NCBI RefSeq assembly: GCF_008831285.2
Contig: NC_045141.1
Location: 17,906,106-17,966,105 of the forward strand
Length of the DNA: 60,000 nucleotides
Origin: Nymphaea colorata
Taxonomy: Eukaryota > Streptophyta > Magnoliopsida > Nymphaeales > Nymphaeaceae
Direction: 5' to 3'
Every line of letters starts with the position of its first letter. Position 1 is the stretch's first letter. The notes under the pieces are model-generated. The model ran no database searches, was not told the origin of the DNA, and saw only the letters and a list, made by a program, of their open reading frames with translations. This document shows, piece by piece, positions 1 through 12,902 of the stretch. A program made the position numbers and the translations under genes.

Positions 1-3000
1 AGGCCACCATCTTTTCCTCGCTGAAGTTAAATCAACATGAGCATAACCAACAGCTTTGCTCTTCCGGCCACAACGTCGGGCGACTACTGCTGTCTCTGTG
101 TGTATGTTTAACTCATGGACGCGCGTAAGTCTCAGGACATGGCTGCATATAAACTACAAAAGAAAAGGACAGGAAAAAGAAAACAAGGGACTGAATTCAT
201 CATAAGATTTTGATTTAAGGCGATCTGTGAGCGCGAATCTGGACCATTCAACACTTGCCTTTTTCTTACATTATATATGCTTTCTTTCTTCAAAAAGAGG
301 AGTTTCTATCACCTTCGAATGTTGCTGGCGAGGTTCGTTAAACATTGTGCCTTCATTCTTCACCGACAGATTTACTGTAGAAGCTCACGAGATCAATCAG
401 CAGGCTTGCTGGAATAAAACTAGCAGCCGAAAAAAGAATACGGCACACCTTGGTTGAAGTAAACCGACTAAGCAACAGCATTGTCGTTAAAGGAAGAATG
501 AAATAGCAGGTGCATCGACTGACGAGATTACTATTCATTCATTTGCAACCATTTAGCATCTTGATATCATTAATTAATTGAACCTTTGCACGATTCTTTT
601 CTTGATTAGCTAGCTTTCCTGCATGGTCGGTTTTATTAAAACTTGTCTGTACGGATTCAAATTTTGAGGCAATCAAACGTAGGATGGTTCAAGTTCAAAA
701 TGATCCGATTTGGGTATGCTCAGAAATGCTTAGAAAAACGATTCTGTTCAAAATGGCCTAAATGGGCCAACTTCGTGATTTGCTTCCGATCATCCCCAAA
801 GACAGGAGAGAAAGGAGGCCACTTTCATCCAAAATTCACATGCTAAGAATCTAATCTAAGCTGCTAAGTTCTGACCTGTACCTCCTGCTGAACCCGTACA
901 TGGTGAGCCACATGAACACGTGAACCTCCCATGGACCAACCACCTTTTGACCCTGATCAAGCCCCACAGATCGATCGAGTTTTCTGAGGCGACGCTCTAA
1001 AAGTTAAATGGTACAAACACCAAGGAACTTTCGTGGTGCAGAGGTGGGACTTGGGAGTTGGAGGTCGATGAGGGTCCTCAAAATGAACTGCTGTTCCTTA
1101 GTGCATGGTTTTATTGGCCATGGCGTACGACGCTCTGATTATTCCACTGCTGTCTTCATTTTGAAACAGCGGTGCATGTGAGTGAATAGACAGTTGCAAG
1201 CATCAATGTCAAGGGGATCAGATGGATCGAGTAAAGACAGGCCCCTGAGCCTGAGATCTTCGTATTTTTGCTCAGTGGGTGGCTGGTACATGTCTAATTT
1301 GTGTAAGTGCAATTACAAGTTCAAGATCTGGGAATGAGTATCAAGCAAGGTGAGTTGGGAGTCGGGACTGAGTTTTGAGTGACTTCAAATCCTCTCTAAG
1401 CATGTAAATTATTCAAATTTGGTTTTGGTCTTATTTTATTTGTTCTGACAATCTGATCACCCGTGAATTTCGTTAATCCTTACCTGAACCGTTCACATCC
1501 TTGTCTCTAGAGAACATACGGTTAATGAAAGCAATAGCCAGAAATCGATAAATACCAACTATATCATGATAGTGCTGATCATGTGGGCTACCAACAAGTT
1601 ATCTCCTTCACCTTAGCTAGCAAATATACTTTAGCCTAAGATCACAATTGCAAGAGGTGGTAAGGAAGCTAAGGGCACATTTGTTTTGGTTACAGATTGA
1701 ATAAAATGGATTGCCTGTAACAAATCATCACTATGCTCCAAGATGAATTGCAGGTGCCTATACATATAGAAAAGTGAAGACTGTGATTGTTCCCTGTTTG
1801 CTGTTTTAATTTTTAAGGTGAATTGCAGGTACCCATATAATTTAAATCTGAGAAACACTGGGAAAGACACTCTGCTCTCAGAACAGCGAAATTATATGTA
1901 GGGATCCTTGATCTGTCGGAGCATATTAATTCTACACAAACCATTTCAATAAACTTGTGTGCCTTATTTGGCTTGTTCCTTACTAACTTAAAGTGCCACC
2001 AGAATGCAGTTTCAGATTAGCAGATAGAAAAGCAAACATCTAGCTTCACTGAAGGACCAGTCTATTTATATATCACTGTATTATGAGGGTGTTCACTCTT
2101 CCAAGTGCAACGTTTGCAGAATCTGTTTAACAAGATTTCTGTAAAAGACGGCAGGAAGGTTGAATGACACGCGGAACTTGCCCATGCAGCTAAGGAATAA
2201 TATTTCTCGGCCATCTTTTCCAACTCAGATGCTGAACATGTGGATTGTCCTATAAATGTTCATGAGCAGATAATGTAAGCGAAGGTAGTACAGTACACTA
2301 ATGGAAGAAAATACTCCTGTACCTTTCCCTCAAATAGCAACAATGTCGTGCAGGTAGATCTAAAATCAAATGCCATAGGACCCACTAAGTTTACAGTGAT
2401 TTTATGGGATGAGGGGGGTCAAGTAGGTTACTGTTCTAGGTTAGACTATTAGATCCCAGCTATTCCGCAGGCCTTAACAGATTCTATGCAGTTCTCTATC
2501 AACTATTTGTTGATCAGGGGACTAATTCTTGGACTGCTGATAAAGAATTTTATTTTTGCGTTGAGGGTCAACCAAACCAATTGGTTCTCTCATGTCCAAA
2601 GTGGAAAACACGTCCAAATAGAAATGTTTTAGACCTATTAGCCTTGTGATGTCATTAGTGAACTCATTTGCATGGCATAAAGTGGTGAATTCTTCACATA
2701 TTTATATCTGAGTATGAGCAATGCTCATTCTGATAGGACAATCAATTCAAAAGTTTGATTATGGAGCATGCAATTCGGCAAGCAGGATGAAAGAGAACTT
2801 TTACTCTTTAAAACCAAACCTTGTTAAGGCATATGGCTATTTAGTGGAATTATCTTACAATCTCCTACCGTTTTTTAGTTTTAATCCTTGAAACTGATTT
2901 GATTTTTTTCATGGCTTGTATGAGCTCACCATCTTTGGTAGTGATGATAGATGGCAAACAGATTGAGGTGTTTTTCATCTCTAGTGTGCAGTGGGCAGAG

Positions 3001-5870
3001 TGGCCCTCAGTTTGTTTAGGAGATTGCCGCCCGCTGAGAGAAGAAGAGAAACTCTGCCAGAAGATACAGTTCTATGCAGAAAAAGCCTTTTCCTCCGGGA
3101 CTTGGTTTCTTAACTGAGATTTTACAGATACTACAATTGAAAACGCAATTTGAAAAAGTTTCAGGTCTGCTGTTCGGCGGAGAAAAGTCTTCCCCGTTCC
3201 TTTTCACGTTCTCTAGCGAAGGTACGTTTTCTGGAAGGGATGGTGCAAAGTATGGCCGGTCAGAATTCTGATCATTAGTTGCTTAGTTCACTTTCCCCAA
3301 TGAGCCAGGAAATCGTGGTCATAGTTGGCGGCTGTCTGTACAAGGCTGCAGATTTATTCAAGTTGGATCACTTGATCTTCTTTCCCATTTAGTAAACGAC
3401 ATAACTATCCTTCTTTGCGACGTTAGTGGAGATTGGTCTGATGCTGCTTTAGATCAGCATATGCATGTTTACCTTGAAAAGCAAAGTGTGCAAACTGAAA
3501 AATAAGGTGATCTGAGAACGAAGAGAATTAGAACGAACTCTGTTTCCAAAGGAAAATGGCATGATTTAAAGGAAAGAAATCTCTTCAAAAGGAGCAGGAA
3601 TTCATGTTTCATGATCCACTTGCTTTCAGTACTGGAAGTTATATCCAACCGTGCTATTTGGTGGCAAGGTAATGGGAAGAAATCAGGTTCACAGTTTGAT
3701 CCATAATGAAGTTCAACGTAAGTTCTAATTGATCAGTGCAGATCAAGTCACCCCTTGAGGTCAAACACCATTACAACCGCTAATCTGTCTGTAGGTAGCA
3801 AACGGACAAGGGTTTTGGGACCATTTGTGTGGTGCATCAGAAAAGGAGGGATTTGATCTCAATTTTGTTCGTATGCAATCACCAGGTAGGTTGCGTTTCA
3901 TTTAATGGCAGTGTCAAGGGAGAAAAGAAAGTAACTCGTTGATCAACATAGCTGGTCTTGTATGGCAACACTTCGCAGGTGACAGGGTTGAACACGAAAC
4001 TGTGGCTGGTTCTGGACATATCGGTTAGAAACTCTCGTTTGAAAATGAGAGTGACGATCCATATCAGCGGAGGAAGAAAGGAAATTAAGTTCAGTGGCCC
4101 ACTTTGGGGCCGCAATCCCAAAAATGGACTTTCTAGCACTAGCAGAAGATTTTCTGGCCTGTAATGAAAGACCAGGGGCAGAAGTCTTGCTTCTGTAATT
4201 GTAGCTAGTAGCTTTTGACAAATAAAACTTAAAGGCTGATGAGAAAAGGTTGCTCTTCCTTTTCGATTTTATTTTACCGGAAAATGTTCATAATGTAAAA
4301 TTTACATCGATGTAAACGCGGAATTCGAGCTTCAGAGTAGTCTCAACTCAAATTCAGATAACAAAATGAAACTTGAATTTGAACCACAGAGACCCTGTTT
4401 TACGTTTTCAAGTCCAAATCTTCCTAGTGCTTTTGGTCCTCAACTTATAAAAGTCAGACAACGTATTTATTACGCAAACCCATTGATTGCTAGACGTGCT
4501 CGAGAGGGTCGTTTACTTGTCAACTCGGCAACTAGGAAGGCAAAAGATCAGTAGAAGAGAGGGAGAGCCAGATTATCAGGCATTAATAGTTTAAATTTTA
4601 AATTCTTAAGAAATATTTAAACATAAATACATCAAAATTAAGGAGGATTTATGTGGGCTGATATTGGCAAATGGCTCACGTCAGTCCACATCTGCTGGGC
4701 GGCCTCTGCAACAGACAAAGCATGGTCCTGAGAAATAATGGAGTCACCTGCACCATTTGTTTCTGCGTAGATGCACCATCATTCGAGTGAGAAGCCACAA
4801 CTCTCCCTTCCTTTTTGTCCACAGAGTTCAGAGGTATATGGGTGATGCCTACAATAATTGAACAAGAGTTCATGGATGTCTGTTAAATATTTCTTTGCCC
4901 CTTTTCTTTTCGTCTCAACCAACCGATCGGTTGTTGGAAAGTCCACATTTTGGTCTCGACGAATCAGTCGTCGGAAAGTGACATGCGCCGTGTACGTGGG
5001 GTGAGGGTCAAGAAATTGTGGAAAGTTCAATTATCTTGCTCCGTGGGCAGGCAAGGACATCCAAAAAGAAGAGGACTCCTTTTTGTTCTGCACATGGAGG
5101 GGACTCCGGGTCTCTCGCTACTGGTGAAGATGGTACAATGAGGGAAACTCGGTGATGGCTCGTCCGGTGCCAGAGGTTCATCAAATGCTGTAAGAAGATC
5201 TGAAACTCAACCAAGGGAAAGGTAGACGTCCAAGACGACAATCATGCTCACAAATCTCTCTCCATCTTTAAGCAGAAACGGCTCGAGGCCCTTGTTCACC
5301 CTTTTCTTTTCTCAGCAACCACTCAATGGCAAGTGTGATGATTTTTAAGGCGTTGGTGTAATGGATGTGGTATGGACTAATAGGTGGCCTGTTTCTGTGC
5401 TGCAAATAAAGGGTTTTTGACAAGTAAGTTAAAATACCGCACGTACGAAACACGGAAAGCAAGTTTTGTATCTTACGAAGATGAAAAGTTGTGTGGGAGT
5501 TTCGACTTCCGTCAGGTGGAGGGTAACCTCAGTCCTCTTCGTCACATGAGTGAAAAAGGTATGTAGATTCTCATTATGCACTACCAAACTTGAGACATAG
5601 GAACCCACCTTGAATACTGTGTTCATTATTTAGATAGATGGCATGCAATATAGAGTTTCTTTCATGAGAAATGCCTTAAAGAAAGTGGTGTGTTTCCTAG
5701 CGTGTTTATATGTATGTATGTGTTGCTTGAGGACAAGCACAAATTAATTATGACATTGCTAGGATGAAAACTTTTGAAGGTACACTTTATTTTATTACTT
5801 TTGTAGATGATTTGCCTATGAAAGTTTGGACATACTCTCCAAAGTGCAATCCTCAAGTGCCTAATATTTC
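1..5870. other. Intergenic DNA without a recognisable gene
   Basis: Open frames here are all under about 95 codons, overlap one another on both strands and match no family I recognise. The longest pair, on the minus strand at 3879-4221, holds an F-box-like phrase (FVFNPVTCEVLPY) but nothing around it supports a gene. A weak partial repeat of a sequence reading gaattgcaggt occurs at about 1745 and 1822. The stretch could contain exons of a multi-exon gene that cannot be assembled by eye. Confidence 0.5.
5724..5739. repeat. Short hairpin TGCTTG-AGGA-CAAGCA
   Basis: A perfect 6 bp stem with a 4-base loop. I recall a very similar motif as common near the 3' part of plant Ty3/gypsy elements of the Tat/Athila type, so it may mark an old retroelement edge. 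It lies about 190 bp upstream of the copia remnant and need not belong to it. Confidence 0.3.
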
Positions 5871-5911
5871 AAGAATAGTTTCATATCATGACAGAGAGGG
5901 AGAGAGGGAAG

Positions 5912-7355
5912 AAATTGAAAAGTCTTCGGCCAGATAATGGCAGCAAATATGTTGGACTATTTCATCAGGACTATAAAGTACCCGGTGAATAGCCATCAAT
6001 TTACAATTCCCGGTAACCCATAACATAATGTAGTTAGAGAATTGGGTGCATGTTGGCATAGTCCAAACTACCCAAGTAACTCCTCATGTGATCAACTTGG
6101 TCTTGGCTCATTCTTTGTTAAGTATTTTGGTAGACAAAGAATCATGTGGGAAGGAGGCATCTTGCAAGAGCTTGAAAATATTTGAATGCAACATGTTTTG
6201 TGCATGTTATTGAGACAGAGAAGTATAAACTTGACGAGAAAATGGAACAATTCATTTTTTATAGTATGGCAAAGACACATTTCGCTATAATTATGAGATC
6301 TTGAAAGTGAAAAAAAAAAATTAAGCCTAAAGAAGACTATTGAAGATGTCAAGAAAAGAGTGTTAATTTCTATATCAAAGCCAATTCAACACTCAGACTT
6401 GTGGCCTCATATAGGTATATGTGTGTGCCTTAAGGAGAATTGTAATACTCTATTAAAAAATTTAATTTTGTATCTAAGATTGTAAAGAACCTTAAGGGGC
6501 TTGTAAAGCGGGTTATTAAGTGATTAGGCATCCTAGTTCCTAGCCTTTTTATACTTGAAAACAAAACGACTAGGAGGCAGGTTAGAATCTACTGGATCAA
6601 TAGGCTGAGTCTGGTGTGAAAATAGCCAGGGTAGTGACATATTATCTCACTGTATACATCTGTTCAATTAGACCTAATATCTCCTATAACAGTACCAGAT
6701 TTCAGTGGAGAAGTACAAAGACATTAAATTTGGTTAGAAGATGGACCAATAGATGTTGGCCTAATTAAATGGTTAGAAGAAGAACCATTGCAACCAGCTG
6801 GATCTCAATTACTGAGATCTTCTATAGATTCGAGACTATCCACACAATATTCTCAATATGAGTATATCTTGATCACAAATGTAGGTGAAGAACAGGAGGA
6901 GTAGTGGTTGAAAAAATGTTGGAAAAAATCATTGAATCACAGAAAAACCACATATGATTTGGTGAATCTGCTAAAGAAGAATAAGTGGGTCATCAGGTTG
7001 AAGACAATAGATCATGACTTGCAACCAAAGAATAAAGCAAAAGTTCTAGTAAAGGATTTTGATCGGAACATGGTGTTCATATTGATGACACTTTATTTCC
7101 AGTTGTAATGATGTCACCTGTTCAGATCAAATTTGTCATTGCTACGAATCTTAACCTCGGGACCGAGCAGTTAGATGTTAACACTACTAATTTTGCATGG
7201 AGACTTAAAAAAAAAAGATTATCTACATCATGCAACCAAAAGTACTTGAAAACAATGTCAAAGAAAATGGCCCCACCAAGATTGGTTAAAGTGAGTTTTA
7301 GTTGGAAGCCTTCTTACTGTTTCCTATGTAGGTGATAGCCTAGAATCTACTCATT
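5912..7355 (+). mobile_element. Degenerate Ty1/copia retrotransposon pol remnant (integrase to reverse transcriptase)
   Basis: This is a broken copy of a copia polyprotein, read in several frames with stops. At 5912-5980 the frame gives KLKSLRPDNGSKYVGLF, matching the integrase core segment normally reading LRSDNGGEY. At 6893-7075 it gives EEQEE-stop-WLKKCWKK and then TYDLVNLLKKNKWVIRLKT, the usual start of the copia reverse transcriptase (WLKAM, TYDLVELP, KWVFRLK). After a frame change, 7075-7200 reads HGVHIDDTLFPVVMMSPVQ then NLNLGTEQLDVNTTNF, matching GIDFDEIFSPVVKMSSI and LEQLDVKTAFLHG. At 7325-7336 the catalytic YVDD box reads YVGD. The spacing from LHGD to YVGD (about 41 codons) is shorter than usual, so part of the RT is deleted. 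No LTRs, gag or RNase H were found. It is clearly inactive. Confidence 0.85.
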
Positions 7356-10300
7356 GATGTTCCCTCATTTTGTTAAATTTCAATCAGGACTTGAAACATT
7401 GCCCCATTAGGTCTACACTTCGTACATTAAGACATAATACAAACTCATTTTATCTTCATTCCCGAAGATAGTTTGGCTGAATTCTTTGAAAAACTCATTT
7501 TCACTAATCAAAACAGCTTATCCTGTTTTGCACTTCTTGTGTGGCTACAAGGTTTGCATTGTGTAAAGTTTCAAATAGGGTCCTACATGAATTCGTTTAG
7601 CTAACTCTAAATTTTTGTAAATGAGCTACTAGGAGAATGGATACAGATTTGGTCAGTTACCTTTCGTTGGTTCTTGAGAAGCAGGTCCCGTTTCAATTCA
7701 TCCATAGTATTGCCAATAAATCCTGAGAAATTTAGTTTGCAAAGCTTTTTATTTCCAAGAAACATGCTTCCTGATTTATATAAAAATGACACAGTAGTTT
7801 AAACATTTGTAGTGCTCTTTTCATTTGAGAGAACCGCATCTCCTGTGCAAAATTATATATTGCGGAATGAGACTACAAACCATTGAGTAACTGGTCAATC
7901 AAATTCTTCTTTAATGAATGAAGCTGGTTTCAAGTTTCATTACATTTTTATTGTCTTCAGAGTGAGACTATAAACCGATGAGTAATTTGTCAACTAAATT
8001 CGTCTTAAACGATCAAAGCTGGTTTCAGGTTTCAACACATTTTTATTGTCCATTCAATCTATGTTTTCCAAATTCTTAGGTGCATTTCCTCCTGGTTATT
8101 AGATTTTTCAGATTCTGCGTCCAACCACTTATTGAAGAATCTTATTATTTGCTTCAAGATTAGGGCCACGGAAGGACTTAATTGCCAGGCCACTGGTTGG
8201 ATTTTGAGCGAATTGTGAACAAGATCATCATAAGAATTCTACAAAAGGATGCATATATCACAGAAAACTAGACTACTTACGGATTGTTTGGTCCAACCAT
8301 GAGACTAACTGTTGGATCACTAGTGTTCCGCGAAACCTACGGGCCCAGTGCTCCCTGCCTAAGATAAAGAGCCTGAAGGTGCTAGCTTTGGAGTTTCATG
8401 CTGTTGACAGGAGACATTCTTACTTCTCTGTGCATGTTTCCTCATGCAAGAAAGAAAAGGAAAAAAAAAAACCGGGTATTATTCTTTTGGCAATAAACCA
8501 AGCCACATTAGAACAAAGGAGTGGGACCTGGTGAAATTGGTGATGCGATTTGAGACATATCTCTAGCCAGCCTAAGAACTATTACCTGTCACAACATCAG
8601 ACACAGCTACCAACTACCGTGTTGTTTACGATCAAAGCTGATTCCATTAAAAAAAAAAAGTCAATAAATCAAAACCTGTGATTAATAGAACTTCTTAAAC
8701 CAGGTAAAAACTTCAAAGAAATATGAACTCTGAGCTCAAAGGATTCAGCTTGGTGGACCAGGACTGGGTTTTTATTGTATCTTTTTTCCTTTTTTTATCA
8801 GAGAGGGAATCTTAACCTAATTGTAAGGACAAGGACCTATCAAGTATGACTGCTTGACAATCAAGACTTAGCCGACCTAAGAAACAGTCGCTCTCATCAC
8901 TGGTTATAAAGCGTTTAGCTAGCAAAATTGTTGTTGTAAATATTAATTAGCTCACTTGGGTAAGAGTCAGATCTAAGAACTTCTAGAGAAAAGTCAAAAA
9001 TGTCTGTTGTATAGAGAGCGTCTTTGCTGGCATTAAAATTGCCGATGGTCTGACTAACCACAGGCGCTTGCTTATTAAAACACAAATAATATAGAAAAAC
9101 AAAAGATGCCCATCATAAACTAACATCTTATCATCAACTTGGTGACATTCGCAAATCATTCCTATCCAATTAAAGGATCAGAGATTTCCGGGTATGCGTA
9201 AGACAAGAATATTAGAAATCATGATGCCAGAAGAATCTCATTTGTGAAAAGAAAAAAAAAACGTTCTAAGCTTACCTCATTCTTGACATGGCTACCCAAA
9301 CGTATATGGACGTAAACACTGGGTCCGTGGGGAACATTAGAAAGCGACTCACAAACTTTTCCGGTGGAAGGTGGAGGCGGCGTTGCTGCTACAAGAAAGT
9401 GGCTGAGGTTATCTAACCATATCTTGACTAGCAACAGTACCTGTATCTTTGTATTTTGGCAAACAGTCTACCTTGGCTCCACCCCTAGTGTTTATAAGAA
9501 TTTTCAAATTGGGCATTTGTAGTAATAGAAGTATTGCTAGATTTATAACTCCATTTTTGAATCCTTGGCTTACCTAAGAATGTCATAAAAAGTACACTCA
9601 CTCAGTTTATAGGTGAAGTTAGAAATTTTTCATGAGAAAGAACAAATTAAAAGTTTTTAAATTTTGACTAGGGTTGAAATATCATTTTTTAAAACTTTTA
9701 CATAAATCAAGTGATATTTTTTTAATTTACATAATTTTTTTTTAATTTTATTTTTTTATAGGTGGGGTCCAAGCCCATGCGAGCCCTACCTTAGCTCCAC
9801 TCTGGTCCAATTCAAATAAAATCCACTGGCATTCCTAGGCTCGTGCTTCTTGCTCTTAATCACTAAGAAACACGGTTTCTTTTTTAAAATTTTCCTGCCT
9901 GCTGCTTCTGATTTGCTTCCGCCGCCTCACTGCTTTCGTGAAGACCCCATCAGTGTAATGTTTCTTTTAACACTTTTCTTTTTTGTTTGTCTCGTGTCCT
10001 AGTAGTCAATTGCGTTTTCTGTCTCAAATCGTCAGTAAATTCTGTGATTCAGTCTATGAGCAGTGGTTTTGTGAGTTAAATTCACGTTAGGCCAATAATG
10101 CGAGTCAATGAGAGCTCTTTCCACGCGACATGAAGGACCACTTGGAGGCGGCTGGAATTGAATGAGGTCAGAAGTTTAAAATAATGCCTCTCCCGGCACA
10201 AGGTGGTAGGGAACTGCCATACCTCTCCTCGCCGATTGAAAAGATGACAAATATATTAGTTAACGATGCATCTTTCTGTGCATTTTTTTTTATTTGTTTG

Positions 10301-11588
10301 TTTATTGTGCTTCCATACTTCGAAACGTTTCGTGTAACTCCGATATTTGGTTGAATTTCATAGAGAGGGCCCGTTTTAATCTTCCTGCAAGTTAGGGTAT
10401 GTATGAGCAAATTAGATGCGCCAACTCAGAGCATTGATTAGAGAAAATTGACAACCAACCGTAATAAAGATGTGAAGTACATAGTTCAGTCACAGTTTTC
10501 TCGAGAGAATCTTTAAAGAATTATACTTATGACTAAAAATTTGGGTATTGGGCTACTTTGCATTCACACTCAAATAATTGTCATTGTCATTAACTATGAC
10601 ACCAGTTCTTTTCTTTTTTTTGGTAATTTCAAGAGACAAAACATTGTTCTGAATCTTTACAAGAACAATAGAAGGTAAAACCCAGCTTCAGATTCCCCAA
10701 GGAGGCAAGAAAGATGATTCTTTTTTGATAGGTAAGCAGAACGCATGTTTTTCTCACTCAGTCGCGGTGAAAATATTTGAATGGCACCTTCTGGATTTGT
10801 ATGGCGCCCTTTGAATGCCTTCTTGTTATGCATATTTTTCTGCAGCCGTAGAAAAGTTCAACTTGTTCCCACAACCAAGACCCACCAGTAGATCGTTGCC
10901 TTAACCAAGAGCAGAATGAAAGTTTTTTCCGTCCTCATACCTAATTCATGGGCCATTGCCACATTTGTTTGTATTTATACCTACTGGCCTCTTGAATCCA
11001 TCTTGTATGTAAGCATTTTTGTTAACTTTTCAATAAAGAACAGTTTCCCCTTTTAATGAAGTCACTTGATTGCCTTAGACAGAGAAAGAGAAAGGAATTG
11101 AGGAATTGTTTATCAACAAGCTAGATAATTATAGGTAATCCTGTAGAAACTACTGAAGTTGATATCAAACGTTTATTTTAAAACGTAATCAAATCACCCA
11201 TTATATGGAATCTCATCGTGTTACTGTAATCTCATCAATACAGTTGGAACTATTAAGAACAAGATCAGATGTGTGGTCAAATCAAGCAAAGGGCGAGCGA
11301 TCTCAATTGTCACATTGCCGTCTGCGCCAATTCTATGAAACGTGTTCTACAGATCCATTGGTACCGCCGTCCCTTTGGCAGCAAGCTTGTGGAAGAAGAG
11401 GACAGGCCAATCGGGGGACAGGTACACAATAGTCCAATAACGGTAGCATAAAAAAATATGCTACAATGACTAAACCCGTATCGCTGCAGTCAAGGAGAAG
11501 AAGCGTGACCACCAAGTTCCGTCCTAGGGGTGACGAACGCGACGCGTCCTTCCCTTCCCTCGCAATCTTTTTCCTTTCCTTTTTCTCT
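7356..11588. other. Gene-poor intergenic region upstream of the HIPP gene
   Basis: No recognisable coding sequence. It holds the 95 bp tandem repeat at 7869-8050. The interval 9470-9815 is bounded by similar phrases (gctccacccctagtg at 9478; ccttagctccactctgg at 9790), which on the minus strand resemble the 'gtggagccaagg' ends of common plant repeats. A + strand AATAAA at about 11032 follows a plausible A/T-rich 3' end, but no matching gene was found. Confidence 0.5.
7869..8050. repeat. Two-copy tandem repeat, period about 95 bp
   Basis: Copy 1 (7869-7963) and copy 2 (7964-8050) share gagacta-aaacc-gagtaa near their starts and aagctggtttca, then acatttttattgtc, near their ends. The copies differ at many positions, so the duplication is old. 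Confidence 0.8.
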
Positions 11589-11594
11589 TATAAG
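11589..11594 (+). promoter_or_regulatory. Putative TATA box of the HIPP gene
   Basis: TATAAG lies 270 bp upstream of the HIPP start codon. It is followed by a pyrimidine-rich leader (tcctcgaagtcgtccaccc and following), typical of plant 5' UTRs. Transcription would begin near 11620. Placement is inferred from spacing only. Confidence 0.45.
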
Positions 11595-11864
11595 GTCCCA
11601 CTCTCACGGTCTTCCTTCCTCGAAGTCGTCCACCCTCCAATTCTCCACTGCCTTGACCATTTCTCCCTCTCTTTCCTTTAAATTCTCCAAGTATTGCTTC
11701 GAACCCGCAGGCTTCGTGTCTTCTCAAGCTCTCTTCTTCTTGCTCTTCTTCTCATCATAATCATATCTATTACCCTCCCGCAACTTCGTTTGTGACAGTT
11801 CCCTTATCATTTATAGTCCTTTTTTCTTGACTCTGTTTGAGCTTGGTGCTTGTCAAATTTAAAT

Positions 11865-12902
11865 ATGAAGGTGCGTGTTGAAGAAGATTCATTCAAATCC
11901 AAGTGCTTTTGCGTTTTTGTATTTCTTTTGTTGGCTGTTCAAACTGATTCAATTGGTATTTGTTTGGTACAGAAAGTGGTCGTGAAATTGGATTTGCATG
12001 ATGACAAGGCGAAGCAGAAGGCGATGCGGGCTGTCTCAACTCTTTCAGGTCTGCTTCTTCTTCTGTTGCACCTTTTTCTTTCTTTCTCTCCTCTGGAGTC
12101 CAGTGGAGAACAACCCAATACCAGAACAGCTGCGCTTGGTGGGGATTCTAATCATTCAACCGCAGCCCGAGACAGCCAAATTTCCCTTTCTCCCCATAGG
12201 TCATGTGCTTCGAGTCCCCTTTCCGAAGGGACTGACCACCAAAAGAAACGAACTATTTTTTGCGACTTTTACGTCACCCGAGTGATGTGTGCTAGCGTCA
12301 AAAGGGGCAAAGGACGACCGAGAGCCCTCTTCCCTATGCCGGAAGATGGGCTTTCAGGATTCATCGTATCCCCTGTCCATGTGGAACTTCTATCTCCGAT
12401 TTCTCAGTTGTTCTCTTAATTCTCACCCTAGTGTGTGATAGAAGCACAAGAGTTTCCCCTTGTTTGAGATTGGCGGAAAGGAGTTTTTGTACTGAAATTC
12501 GTCTAGGGGACATGCTCACACCATAATCCAGCTTTGGTATCTGTTTTCCTTTCATTTGTTGTCTTACCAACTTCCCCTGCTCTGTTTGGTGGTACAGGGA
12601 TCGATCAGATAGCCATGGACATGAAGGAGAAGAAGCTGACTGTGGTTGGGGACATTGATCCGGTAGACGTGGTCGGCAAATTGAGGAAGCAATGGCACAC
12701 AGAGATATTGACCGTGGGGCCTGCCAAAGAGCCAGAAAAGAAGAAAGAGGAACCCAAGAAGGATGAACCCAAGAAGGATGAATCCAAGAAGGATCCAGTG
12801 GCAGAGTTGGTGGCTGCTTACAAGAACTACAACCCCTGCTACACCACCCACTACTATGTTACTAGCGCAGAGGAGAACCCCAACGGCTGTGTCATCTGCT
12901 AG
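11865..12902 (+). CDS. Heavy-metal-associated isoprenylated plant protein (HIPP), HMA-fold, three exons
   Basis: Exons are 11865-11870, 11973-12048 and 12598-12902, with GT-AG introns (102 and 549 bp) and a 128-aa product. The first exon encodes only Met-Lys. The HMA fold spans about residues 3-67, starting [19 protein letters not shown] and continuing [19 protein letters not shown], then [15 protein letters not shown] Lys/Glu/Pro linker with repeated EPKKD units follows (about 69-92), then a C-terminal region ending [12 protein letters not shown] is a CaaX box, so the cysteine at 125 is expected to be prenylated and direct membrane or nuclear association. The MxCxxC metal-binding motif is absent (LDLHDDKAK sits there), as in many plant HIPPs, so direct metal chelation is doubtful. 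Family members act in stress, metal and pathogen responses. The start is set by the fit of exon 1 to the conserved MKKVV beginning. Reading through the introns gives unrelated sequence with no HMA similarity. Confidence 0.93.

Noticed and set aside
3879-4221. F-box-like phrase on the minus strand (FVFNPVTCEVLPY)
   Set aside because: A single short phrase without the F-box or kelch repeats around it.
11850-12419. 189-codon + frame over the first HIPP exons
   Set aside because: It reads through introns 1 and 2; only 11973-12048 of it is coding, and the splice sites restore the conserved HMA sequence.
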